Assembly (NCBI GenBank): GCA_026826555.1
Contig: JAKSZT010054569.1
Location: 4,546,066 to 4,610,065 of the forward strand
Reading direction: 5' to 3'
Source of the DNA: Tolypeutes matacus
Lineage: Eukaryota > Chordata > Mammalia > Cingulata > Chlamyphoridae
Length of the DNA: 64,000 nucleotides
Shown: positions 34,846-44,004 of the stretch, piece by piece
How the letters are laid out: the number at the start of each line of letters is the position of its first letter
Numbering within the stretch: the first letter of the stretch is position 1
The notes under the pieces: model-generated
Databases searched by the model: none
Told to the model about the DNA's origin: nothing
The model's input: only the letters and a program-made list of their open reading frames with translations
Made by a program: the position numbers and the translations under genes

Positions 34846-35769
34846 CTGAGAAGGAGAAGGGGGAGGGAAAGGCCCACTTCTGGTCATTTTTATGGTACAT
34901 TCAGGCATCTCTGGGGGAGGAAACCACCGTGATTGAATTGGTCCCTGTTAGCTAGGTCAAGGGTTTTTCAGAGAGTGAGGTTTTATCCAAGAACTTTTCC
35001 CCCATACCCCCCTCTACCACCACCATTTTTAAAAGGTAGTTTGTCAGTCTAAATATCACAGTTCACATGCTTAGGACAGACAAATCAGGCAGCCATTGTG
35101 ATGTACAGGTATGTGACACAACATACCAAACAAAGAGATTATGGCACAGAGAACAAGAAAAAAAGTAATGAGAAAAGAAGATTAAAAGTAAACATTTGTG
35201 GAGGAGAAGAAAGAGAGGTGAACATCCGAGAGATGAATGATAGGGCACTCATGTGTTCTGTGGAATTCCTGCCTTCCTCGCTCACAAAAGGAAGATAAAG
35301 GACAACGTCAGAGACACGCCCAGCCCCAGCAGAGGGAGGCATGGGTACACATTTGACACCAGTGAGACACTGGTCCCCAATCCAGAGGGGAAAAAAGGAA
35401 GGCCCAACCCCAAATTTGGAGAAGAATAGAAAGGGCAGAAGAATGAAATTGCATCCCTGTTTTTTTTTTTTTTCAGCCCATTTTTGAAATTTAAATGTAT
35501 AAAGAGACCATGCTACATAAGGCAATTCATCATTCTATTCAATACTGTCTACACACACAGACGTAAAACAGCTCCTTTAAACAGAAACTGCCCTAGACTA
35601 TTTAAGTATTTAATGATTGCTGATAGAAATGAAAGTAAACTATGTCAAGGTGGAAAAATTAATGAGAAAATAGGATTTGGTTTACAACATTTTAGTTGAC
35701 ACACAATGCTTCAGGAATTTAGAGAAGATGTAACAGAACCTAAAATCAGAGGCCCTAGGGACTGGCAAG

Positions 35770-35880
35770 CCAGCCCGATGGCAGGATTGAGCACCAAAGC
35801 TTCCCATTTCTCATGCAGTTTCTGCATCCACCCTGAAACTTGATGGAATGTTGGAACTCCAGGCTTCAGTGGGGTCATTT
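35770..35880 (-). pseudogene. GCKR: GCKR exon 10 remnant, 1-bp insertion
   Basis: Starts NDPTEAWSS, then after one extra A near 35851 continues as TFHQVSGWMQKLHEKWEALV and LNPAIG. Human reads NDPIEDWSSTFRQVAERMQK and FVLNPAIG. In the unshifted frame a TGA follows within 13 codons. The part after PAIG is scrambled; the SSRMKGG block is not recognisable. Confidence 0.9.
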
Positions 35881-37384
35881 CTGGGGCCCAGAGGGAGACA
35901 GAGGTGGGGGTATTGTCTGTGAGGATATAAATGAAAGGCCTCAGCTGGCAGTCAGGATCACAGACCACTTCGGGATTGGGGTCAGAGGTCAGTGACTTCA
36001 TAGGGAGCTCTGCTTTGGAGCTCATAGGGGCACTGCGGCCCCAACCCCCAAGGTCTGGGGTTGATAAAACCTTCCGCAGCTTAAGTCCAAAGCACAGCCA
36101 ACCACTCACGATTAAATTTCCAGCCCGAGACCAGAGCCTTCTTTTACCCTTGTTCTCGGACACACACGTGTCTGGCTGCAATGGCTACACTTGCCATTCC
36201 CTCTGCAGGCCCTTGGGGGAACACCTGGCATCCAAATGTCAAGCTTGCCACCTTATTTTCAGTCTTAGGGTCAATCAGAAGCCCTTTCCATTCCTGGAAA
36301 TAAATTCTGGAAAACCCCCCCCGCCCCCCCAATAGTGAACCCCTCACTATCTGAGGAAGGGATAATAGTCTAGAAAAAGGAAACCAAGTTGCCAGGAATG
36401 AAGTATAACACCTAATGTTACCAGATTCCTCTAGGTTCTTGGCTATGTTACATAAAAGAATTTACAAACATGCCAGTTTAATTAGGCCAGCTGTTTATTA
36501 AGGAAATGAGAGAAGAGAATAGAAATGGCAGAAAATAACAGATTACTGGTCCCCAGGTATACTCACAGGCTGGTCCAGGCAGAGAGAAGATGACTTAGCT
36601 TCAGTGCTTGCTTTTTAAACCATTAATTATTCCTCCCCTAGTTACTAGTTGGAGGAGGAGTCCCAGCTGTTTGCTATTTTGATTGATTACCCCACCTGTC
36701 AAATGGGGGGGGGCAATGATAAGGCCCCTGGAGAATATCTGAGGCCTTTCCTTGATCCCAGATGAAATCTCATTCTAAATGGGGGGTTCTTGTGGGGTTC
36801 TTCCAGCAGCCTTCTTGTGGGGTCTTTCCCTCAGGATTTCCAGGTGGAATTCCATGGCCACATATTTCACGGCCATGTTTTTCTGCCAGGTTTTAGATTC
36901 CTCTTCTCATTCCCTAAACTAGGCCGCCTCACTAACAGCTGGCAAAGGTTCCTTGAATAATTCATCAAGAACAAAACGGTGTGTTAAGGAGTCAGAGCTG
37001 CAGGCTTGTTACCTGCTTAAGCACAAATCACAAATCTCAAAGAATGAAGCTCTCCTGTAGTTGATCTCTAATGGCTTCGCTAGAAGATGGTTTGTGAATC
37101 ATGCTTTGTGGCAGGACCTCAAAAAGTTATCTGGATACAAAGCCCCCCTAACTTCTTCCTTCTCGTTGCATTCCTGCCATGGTCTCATCCCTTCTCAAAC
37201 CAATTTTTATGTTTTTTCACCTGTAGTATTTCTGGGGAAAATATGTTTCACATGATTCAGACCCGTTGTGTAAAGTGTTGCCTATAATTTGTCCTCAAAC
37301 TTCCTCTGAAGCGTCCCAGCGACCTGAGGCCTCTGTGGACCGAGGGAGGACACATTGTCCATAGCATGTGGTTTTAAAATCGAG

Positions 37385-38120
37385 ATTCCCAAACGTGGCT
37401 GCTCATCAAAATCACTGGAGGGGCTTTGTTTTTCACTAATTCTCCGTTTCTGGGTACCAGCCCCACCCTGAGATTCAGATTCGGGAGTTCTGGAGTGGAG
37501 CCCAAAAATCTGTGTTTTTAAAAACGCTTCCCAGACGACTCTGAAGATCAGCCAAGCTTGGGAGCCACTGATTTAAGGAACAACTGGAAGATCTCCACGC
37601 CTACATTGTTTGAAATTCTTCATTTCACTTAGTCACCGTGTGAAATTAGCATCCACTGCCGCAGATACATTTTGGTGAAGGAGAATCCTCCATTAAAAGA
37701 ATCTGACATTTATTTACACCTTAGGGTGAATTATGCCACCAGCCAGAAGCCGGGACTTGAGAAAAAATACCTCCAAAAGAACCCAGGCCTTCCCCCTCCC
37801 CAAGACCACCACTAAATACACGGAGCTCTTGGAGAACAGTCAACAAGCCTTTTTGGAGTACCTCGGGGGCAGGAAGCCTCCACTTCACCAGGTGGCCCAA
37901 GCGGATGGTTTATTTAGCAGAGTTCCCCAAACCTGGCTGTGCAGCAGAATCGCCAGGGACGCTTGAAAAAGAAAAAAAAAAGTATCTACGGTCCTTACCC
38001 CAAACCTACTAAATTAGACAGACCTCTTGGACTTGTGGCCGAGAATCTGCTTGCTTGCTTGCTTTTATTTTTCTTTAAACACCCCTCAGGCAGCTCACCT
38101 GCAGAACCACATCTGAGCAC
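37385..38120. mobile_element. Two MER5A-like hAT remnants
   Basis: 37385-37575 (CTCATCAAAATCACTGG, GAGATTCAGATTC, GGGAGCCACTGATT) and about 37915-38110 (CCCCAAACCTGGCTG, CGCCAGGGACGCTTG) both carry MER5A-type interiors. They lie in a GCKR intron. Confidence 0.6.
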
Positions 38121-38564
38121 TCTTTAGTTTTTGTCTGCTGCTTTTCTCTGAGATCAGATGAAATGGCCACTTAAATAGGGAATAAGAGGGGGGTGATTTG
38201 GTGACACAGGGCTCCCAGGGAAGGGGGATAGGGTGGGAGGTTTCAGTAGCCAGAGGGGAACAAAGGGGTGCCTGGACTGATGAGGTAGAATGCCACTAGA
38301 ATAAAGGGGTCAGACAAAGGGGACAAGGAGGCCACTCAGGACCCACCCTCTATGAAAGTAGAGCTCTGCGGCATACGTCACTCCTGGCCCCATTTCATTC
38401 TCAGCCCGTGCTTCCCTTGCCTTCTATCTTGTTCTGGATATATGCGAGCAGGTACATTACATTGCCTTTGGGAGCTGCGTTCAGTCCTTTCTGAAACGAG
38501 GAGGGAAGGATCAAATAAACTAACAAACCAAATATTTACCTTCATATTCTGCGATTTGGTGAAC

Positions 38565-39055
38565 AAGACCTTTTTTAGTTTCCTTGGCTGCTCAAGCAAA
38601 TACCATGTAATAGATCTGCTCAAACAATGGGAATTTATTAGCTCACAGTTTTGAGGCTGAGAGAAAGCCCAAATCAAGGCATCATCAAGGCAACGCTTTC
38701 TCCCCCAAAGACTGTGGCATTCTTGGGCTGTCTGCCAGTAGTCCTTGGTCCTGGATCGTCCATTACATGCCAATGCACATGGCGGCCTCTCCTGGCCTCT
38801 CCCTTCTCTTCCAGTTCCATTCAATTTCAGCTCTTGCATTCTGTGGCTTTTTTTCTCTGTCTGAATTTCATTCTGCTTATAAAGGAATCCAGTAATAGGA
38901 TTAAGTCCCATCCTGATTGAATTGGCTACATCTTAACTGAAGTAACCTCATCAAAAGGTCCTACTTACAATGGGTTCAAATCCACAGAAATGGATTAAAT
39001 TTAAGAACCTGTTTTTCTGGGGTATATCTGGCTCCAAACCACCATTCATCCTGCC
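38565..39055 (-). mobile_element. MaLR-type LTR, minus strand
   Basis: Shares AACAATGGGAATTTATTAG, CCAAATCAAGGC and the TTAAGTCCCATCCTGATTG block with the LTR at 34162-34668. Ends are less clear than in that copy. Confidence 0.65.
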
Positions 39056-39159
39056 TTCTCCTTTGTGATTGTACACAGGCTGTGACCATGTTCCCCACCC
39101 CCAACCCTGGCCTCTCCTGGGGACAGGTAAGTCAGCATCTGGCATTACAGAAGTCTCAC

Positions 39160-39254
39160 CTGGCCAAGCCCACTGGGTTGAAACCAAGCAGGACTGGTAA
39201 GAAGGCAGCTGGGTCATCTGTTGAGTAGACCATCTGACCTACCCCAAAAGGAGC
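39160..39254 (-). pseudogene. GCKR: GCKR exon 9, still open
   Basis: 95 nt with acceptor TTATATCAG and donor CCAG|GTGAGAC. Reads APFGVGQMVYSTDDPAAFLP, then VLLGFNPVGLAR. It aligns without gaps to human APFVAGQMDCCMNNTAVFLP and VLVGFNPVSMAR. Confidence 0.92.
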
Positions 39255-39287
39255 CTGATATAAGGAGAGAGAAAAGAGTACAGTGAG

Positions 39288-40012
39288 GGTGTTTCTCCAA
39301 GACCCATCTGCCCATGTGCATCAGAATCCCCCAGAATGCTTGCTAGAAATGCAGGTTCCTGGGCCTGGTTAAGCTCCACCAGACCCAAATTTGAAGAGTA
39401 TTTGTAACACTTATATTTTTTACAAGCTCCCCGAGGAAATCTTATACACAGTAAAGTTTGGAAACAACTGAATAAATCATAAGCTCCTTGAAGTCAAAAT
39501 CCTGTTTTCCTTGTGTGCCTTCTTCGCATCTGGCACTGCTGGGATCGTGTTTCTGCTTAGTGACTCCCTAGCATCAGAAGGCTGCGGAATTGAGAGGAAA
39601 CATGGGGTCATCCAGTCCAGTGCTTCTCAAACAAATTACCTGAGAGTCTTGTTAAAAGGCAGATTTAGACTCAGTGGGGCCTTAAGACTCTGCCTTTCTA
39701 ACAAGCCCTAATGGATGCTGAAGCTGCTGGCCTCTGAACCACACTTTGAGTGGCAGGGGACCAGTCCAGGGTCAGCACACTTATTCTGTAAAGAGCCAGA
39801 GAGTAAATATTTTAGGCTTTTGTGGGCCCTACAATCCCCGCTGCAACTACCCAACCCTACTGTGGCATGGTGAAAGGAGCCACAGATAGTATGTAAACAA
39901 ATAGGCATGGTTGCCTTTCAAGAAAACGTTATTTACAAAAACAGACAGTGGGCCGGACTGACTTGGCCCACCAGCATAGTTTGCTGACTCCTGGACTATT
40001 CCATCTATTCTG
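39288..40012. mobile_element. Cluster of ancient hAT remnants
   Basis: 39288-39470 and 39612-39760 are MER5A-like (TGCATCAGAATCCCCCAG, ACACTTTGAGTGGCAGG). 39765-40012 is an antisense copy of the element at 14428-14625 (TAAATATTTTAGGCTTTTG, TAGTTTGCTGACTCCTGG). Confidence 0.65.
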
Positions 40013-40027
40013 ATATGTGATGGCATC

Positions 40028-40668
40028 TGTAGCAGTTTGGTATTATTTCTGAATTCCAAAAATAGATATTGGATTATGTTTGTAAACTGGTCTGTTCCTC
40101 TGGGTTTATTAGATTGTATTGTCTTCAGAGATTTCACTTTTACTTGATTAAATAATGATTAAGGCTTTGATTGGGCCACATCAGTAGGATGTTGAGAGAA
40201 AACTAAATGGCAGAGAACTCAGCGGGAGTTTTGATGCTGGAGCCCCAGGAAGTAAATACACAGAGAAGCAGATACATGAGGAAAGAGAGAAGGCTCCATT
40301 AGACATGGCAGAGGCCCTGGGAAGAGAGACTAGCTGTTCACCTGACAGTTTACAGCTGGCCTTGTGGAGAGAGCAGAGCTGCTGAGCCTGGAGAGGAATG
40401 AGCCCTGGGAGAGAGAGGAGACTTATCCCAGTCTACAGGTGATATTGGAAGAAGCTGGGACCACAGAGCCTTAAGAGGAGGAGGAAGTCTGAGCCCTCAC
40501 AGAGACCGGCAGCCATCTTGCTCCAAGACGTGGCAACAGGCTTTGGTGAGGGAAGTAACATGCTTTAGGGCCTTGTGACTGTAAACTTCTACCCCAAATA
40601 AATACCCTTTATAAAAGCCAACAGATTTCTGATATTTTGCATCAGCACCCCTTTGGCTGACTAATACA
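40028..40668 (+). mobile_element. Solo LTR, ERVL/MaLR-like, TSD GCATC/GCATT
   Basis: TGTAGCAGTTTGGT to GCTGACTAATACA. Flanks GCATC (40023-40027) and GCATT (40669-40673) agree at 4 of 5 bases. It sits in the intron between GCKR exons 8 and 9. Confidence 0.88.
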
Positions 40669-40836
40669 GCATTCCTTTCGCCTCTTTCACATTCATACAA
40701 TGGGGTCCAATGTGAGACTAAAATCAAAGTACCTTCTGCAAACCCTTCCTGTTTTCTGGCATCCACCTCACCAGTCTCTCTTCCATGCTCTTCCATTTCC
40801 AGCCCCTTGCACCCTGTAAATTGTCTTCATACTCAC

Positions 40837-40889
40837 AGAGGGTACCATGGAAATGCCAATGACATCACCCTCTTCTTCCCAGCAGCCCC
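40837..40889 (-). pseudogene. GCKR: GCKR exon 8 remnant, 1-bp deletion
   Basis: GAAGKKRV is followed by a lost base (GTGATGTCATTGGC where the family reads V-I-V-I-G), giving 53 nt instead of 54. Acceptor CTAG and donor GTGAGTATG are intact. Confidence 0.9.
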
Positions 40890-41075
40890 CTAGGAGAGGA
40901 AGATGGGCAAGGTAGTGCCACTTAAGGGGACTCTAAGGTGAAAACCTATTGTGTGGGGATGTCAGGATAAGCACTAGGGGAAGGGATAGGCTTTGGCTGA
41001 ACTGTTGGGGCTTTGATGTTCTCTTGAGGAAGAGCAGACAGAGGTCCCTGGCTGAGTGTCAGTGGAAAGCCAGAC

Positions 41076-41116
41076 CTTCTTCAGTTCCTCAGTCCTTCCT
41101 AGAGGTCACCGCAGAC
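41076..41116 (-). pseudogene. GCKR: GCKR exon 7 remnant, deletion and TGA
   Basis: Reads SAVTSRKD then TGA at 41089-41091. Human SVVASREGTEDSALHGIEEL would need 67 nt in this exon; only 41 are present, so about 26 nt are missing and the frame is shifted. The final ELKK codons survive in another frame before a GT donor. Confidence 0.88.
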
Positions 41117-41446
41117 CTAAGAGGACCACACCAAGGTCAGTGGCACTGGTTGGTTAGCAAAACCCTATGGTTTATTAAGGCAGGCTACATGAGAGAAGAG
41201 AATGAAAGGAAAACTATCATTGATTGATCACTCACTGTTAGGCACTGTGTTAGACACTCTGACTGAAAAACTCAAATACCTACCAGGGCCACCAGTTGGG
41301 CAACATAAATTTGTGAAGTAGGCCAAGGGTAAGGTGATAGGGGATGGTGTGGACTGAGGCAAATTGGACTCACTCTCTGTCTAAAGGCAATCAAATTCAA
41401 TTTCTAAAAAACACCATTCAAGTCAAACAAAAGCAACCTGCCTTAC

Positions 41447-41520
41447 CTGTCACCCCCTGCAATGAGGTAGGTATAAAGAGGTTTCTGTCCCAGGCCTTTC
41501 ATCCGATGGTTAAAGGAGAC
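41447..41520 (-). pseudogene. GCKR: GCKR exon 6, still open
   Basis: 74 nt with acceptor CCCTGACAG and donor ACAG|GTAAGGC. Reads VSFNHRMKGLGQKPLYTYLI and AGGDR, nearly identical to human VSFNQLMKGLGQKPLYTYLI and AGGDR. Confidence 0.93.
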
Positions 41521-41881
41521 CTGTCAGGGAGGAGTAGAGGTGATGACAGTAAAGGAAACATTATCTTAGACTTTTTAACTCTTATAGGGCAGAAGCTGTA
41601 TAATGATTTTCTTAGACCAGTGATTGACTCAGCACTGCTTGGAATCTGGCTCTTAAAGATGCTAATTGGAGGTGATTAATTGAAAGGGCATGGGATGTAG
41701 AGGTGCTGCTAGATAAGTGAGGCTCAGATGGGCTCAGAAGGAGAACCCCATGGTGAGGTGTAGCTTTTTGGAGGAAAGAGAGCGCCAGACCTGGACCCCA
41801 AATCTAGTGAGCCGTCTACCAAGGAGCTTAGCTTGTCACCCTGAGAAGGGGGAGGAAAGGAATCTGGGGATCAAAGCACTC

Positions 41882-41947
41882 TGACATGAGGAATGCCATC
41901 CCACCAGAGGTGGCCCCTCCACTCAGCACCACCAGCCCCCCATCAGG
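41882..41947 (-). pseudogene. GCKR: GCKR exon 5 remnant, SIS motif altered, donor lost
   Basis: 22 open codons, PDGGLVVLSGGATSGGMAFL and MS. The family SIS sugar-phosphate loop SGGGTSGR reads SGGATSGG here. After ATGTCA the intron begins GA rather than GT. Confidence 0.9.
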
Positions 41948-42158
41948 CTGGTGAGGAAGGAAAAATGCCAAGGTCACCAGGACCCAGCTTGGGTTGGGGA
42001 AAGCACATTCCTTTCTTTGTCAATAACAGTAGAGGACTCCTTATCCTTCCTCTCTAAGCAAAAGTGGACAGAGCATAAGCAGTGTGGTTTAGCAAAGGCA
42101 TCCTATTTGAGAAAGAAACTGGTTTGACTCCCATCTCTGGCTTATCTACTTATTTATT

Positions 42159-42362
42159 TATTTGTTTTTATTTATTTATTTATTTTTTTAAAGATTTTAT
42201 TTATTTATTCATTTATCCCCCCCCCTTGCTGCTTGTGCTCACTGGATCAGCCAACCACGCCATGCGGGCGGGCTTGCCCTCACCAGGAGGCCCCGGGAAC
42301 CGAACCCGGGGCCTCCTATATGGTAAACGGGAGCCCTACTGATTGAGCCACAGCCGCTTCCC
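42159..42362 (-). mobile_element. DAS-type SINE, minus strand, 18-bp TSD
   Basis: CTTATCTACTTATTTATT at 42141-42158 and 42363-42380. Antisense head ends GAGCCACAGCCGCTTCC. Confidence 0.94.
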
Positions 42363-42441
42363 CTTATCTACTTATTTATTCCAGAAAGTACTGAAGGCAG
42401 GTTTGTCATCTAAATAAAAATAAACAATAAAAGCAGCATTA

Positions 42442-42849
42442 GGGAAGCAGATGTGGCTCAAGCAAATGGGCTCCTGTCTACCATATGGGAGGTCCCGGGT
42501 TCGTTTCCCGGGGCCTCCAGGTGAAGGTGAGCTGGCCCACGCAGGGAGCTGGCCTGTGCACAAAGCTGGCCCGCGTGGAGAGCTGGTGCAAGAAAAAGAG
42601 ACAAAGAGGGGAGACAACGAGAGACACAACAGAGAGCTGAGGTGGATCAAGCGACTGAGTGCCTCTCTCCCACATTGGAGGTCCCAGGATCGGTTCCAAT
42701 GCCTCCTAAAGAGAAGACGAGAAGAGAAGACAAGCAGACGCAGAGCACACAGCGAATGGACACAGAGAGCAGACACCAAGCACAAAAACAAGGGGTGGGG
42801 GGGCATAAAAATAAATAAATCAATCTTAAAAAAAAAAAAAAAAAAAAAG
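42442..42849 (+). mobile_element. Dimeric DAS-type SINE
   Basis: Head GAAGCAGATGTGGCTCAAGC, second unit near 42640 (GAGGTGGATCAAGCGACTG), A-tail. GCAGCATTA flanks it at 42433-42441 and 42850-42858. Confidence 0.9.
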
Positions 42850-43189
42850 GCAGCATTATTTGGCAACTATTAACTGGGTATATTGGGGCAATGTGGTTAT
42901 CCTTTCTAAGTCTTTGTCTTCTCCTCAGGGAAAAAATGAAGACAATAACACTAATTTCACAGGTTGTTGTAAGGGTCACGGGTGTGACACGGCACTGCAA
43001 ACAACAGTGTTATGCAGATAATGCTATTATTACCCTCATTATCATCAATTAAGAAACTGACAATAAGGATCCGAGAGGGTGGTCTGGGAGGAAGGAGAAC
43101 TGGGATCTACGAAAGTGAGAAATGGAGCAGAGAAGAGAAAGGAAGGGGGAAACAGAAAAGTTTAGGCAGGGAGCAGGTGGAGGGTAGGC

Positions 43190-43230
43190 CCCTCAGCACC
43201 TCCTGGACTTTTCCCACCACTTATACCATG
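43190..43230 (-). pseudogene. GCKR: GCKR exon 4 remnant, in-frame TAA
   Basis: Acceptor TTCCCTACAG, then MV-stop-VVGKVQEVLR; human reads MVQVAGKVQEVLK. TAA at 43221-43223 replaces Gln. No GT at the expected donor (GGGGCCTACC). Confidence 0.88.
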
Positions 43231-43268
43231 CTGTAGGGAACAGACAAGAATCAAAAGGCAAAGGGGAA

Positions 43269-43401
43269 GGGGGGCGGATGTGGTTCAACTGGTTGGGCAT
43301 CCGTCTCCCATATGGAGGGACCTGGGTTTGATCCCCGGGACCTCCCAGTAAAAGTTTAAAAATAAATAAATAAATAAATAGTTATTAAAAAAAAATAATA
43401 A
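43269..43401 (+). mobile_element. Short DAS-type SINE
   Basis: GCGGATGTGGTTCAACTGG head and GGTTTGATCCCCGGGACC box B, then (AAATA)n. Imperfect TSD around AAGGCAAAGGGGA / AAGGCAAAGGGAA. It lies in intron 2 of the GCKR remnant. Confidence 0.88.
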
Positions 43402-43559
43402 TAAGGCAAAGGGAAGACAGTGGATTTGGGTGATGGGGGGGGAGGGGGCTCCCAGGGTTCCCAACTTCAGGGGCCACGGTCCTGGAGGGCAGAGGTTGAG
43501 GTGGGGCTGGAGTTAGCATCTTTATCTGAAGTGTTCAGGATGGGGTGAGGGTCGTCTGG

Positions 43560-43696
43560 TTGCCCCTCCTTCTGGAAGAGCTCAGTATTACACTGACCCT
43601 GCAGTCCAATCTTTTGCTCAGCAGCCACCTGTCCACGACCCAGGTCAGGGGGTTTGACTTCTCTATCATTGGCAGGGCTGCCTCATACCCAGACAA
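43560..43696 (-). pseudogene. GCKR: GCKR exon 2 remnant, frameshift
   Basis: Acceptor TTCCCTCTAG, then LSGYEAALPMIEKSNPLT, matching human LSGYEAAVPITEKSNPLT. The next 47 nt replace 48 in human, so the following QCNTELFQKEGQ (human QCDAEIFQEEGQ) is in another frame. No GT follows the expected exon end (CAACCAGACG). Confidence 0.9.
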
Positions 43697-43744
43697 CTAG
43701 AGGGAAGAGGGGGCTAAGGATGGGGGCAGGAAGTCAAATTTGCA

Positions 43745-43793
43745 CGCACACACACACACACACACACACTCACACACACACACCAGGGACTTA
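43745..43793. repeat. (CA)n microsatellite
   Basis: About 24 CA units, interrupted once by CT, in the first intron of the GCKR remnant. Confidence 0.95.
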
Positions 43794-43945
43794 GCCTACA
43801 CTTGCTCCCCTGGGTCTGCTGGGGAAAGAAAATGAGAAGAAGGAAGATGGGAAGGGGTGGGAGGAGCACAAACCCAGGGAAGTCTTGATGAAAAATGATT
43901 CTAGGAACCAGTGCAGGAGACTGATGTGGAGAAGGGGGGTCTCAC

Positions 43946-44004
43946 CTCCCACTTGCAAGGCTCGGGGGTCTCAATCACTGTTGAAGCTGTTTTGCACTCA
44001 GCAT
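43946..44004 (-). pseudogene. GCKR: GCKR exon 1 remnant, 1-bp deletion and immediate stop
   Basis: The start-codon frame reads MLSAKQLQQ then TGA at 43975-43977. One base later the true frame IETPEPCKWE continues to donor GGAG|GTGAG; human is MPGTKRFQHVIETPEPGKWE. The exon is 59 nt where 60 are expected. Confidence 0.9.

Larger units (their letters stand above)
42070..43010 (+). mobile_element. MIR element interrupted twice by SINEs
   Basis: MIR text is split into 42070-42158 (GCAGTGTGGTTTAGC, CTGGTTTGACTCCCATCTCT), 42363-42441 and 42850-43010 (TAAGTCTTTGTCTTCTCCTC, GTTGTTGTAAGGGTCACG). Confidence 0.65.
19150..44004 (-). pseudogene. GCKR: GCKR, glucokinase regulatory protein, unitary pseudogene
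   Basis: GCKR encodes GKRP, a liver protein with two SIS (sugar isomerase) domains. In other mammals it binds glucokinase in the nucleus, is promoted by fructose-6-phosphate and relieved by fructose-1-phosphate. Remnants of about 16 of the 19 exons expected from human lie in the right order on the minus strand, just upstream of FNDC4 in the divergent arrangement seen in human. Exons 6, 9 and 17 are still open; exon 9 keeps the block LLGFNPVGLAR. Disabling changes: 1-bp deletion and stop in exon 1; frameshift in exon 2; TAA in exon 4; about 26-nt deletion and TGA in exon 7; 1-bp deletion in exon 8; 1-bp insertion in exon 10; TGA in exon 14; 7-bp duplication in exon 15; TAG in exon 16; two TAGs in exon 19. 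Several donors lack GT. Exons 3, 12 and 13 were not found. There is no processed-copy signature (introns present), so this is the original locus. Human comparison is from memory. Confidence 0.93.

Noticed and set aside
35900..36050. Minus-strand peptide KAELPMKS...PFIYILTDN resembling GCKR KAELTNQG...VFIFTLDDN
   Set aside because: It lies before exon 10, out of order, and the true copies of this part are at 33777-33852 and 33294-33394. The likeness is short and probably chance.
19150..44004. Explanation of the GCKR damage by poor sequence quality
   Set aside because: 22 coding exons of FNDC4 and IFT172 in the same window have no frameshift or stop, while GCKR has more than ten lesions of several kinds, including in-frame nonsense changes.
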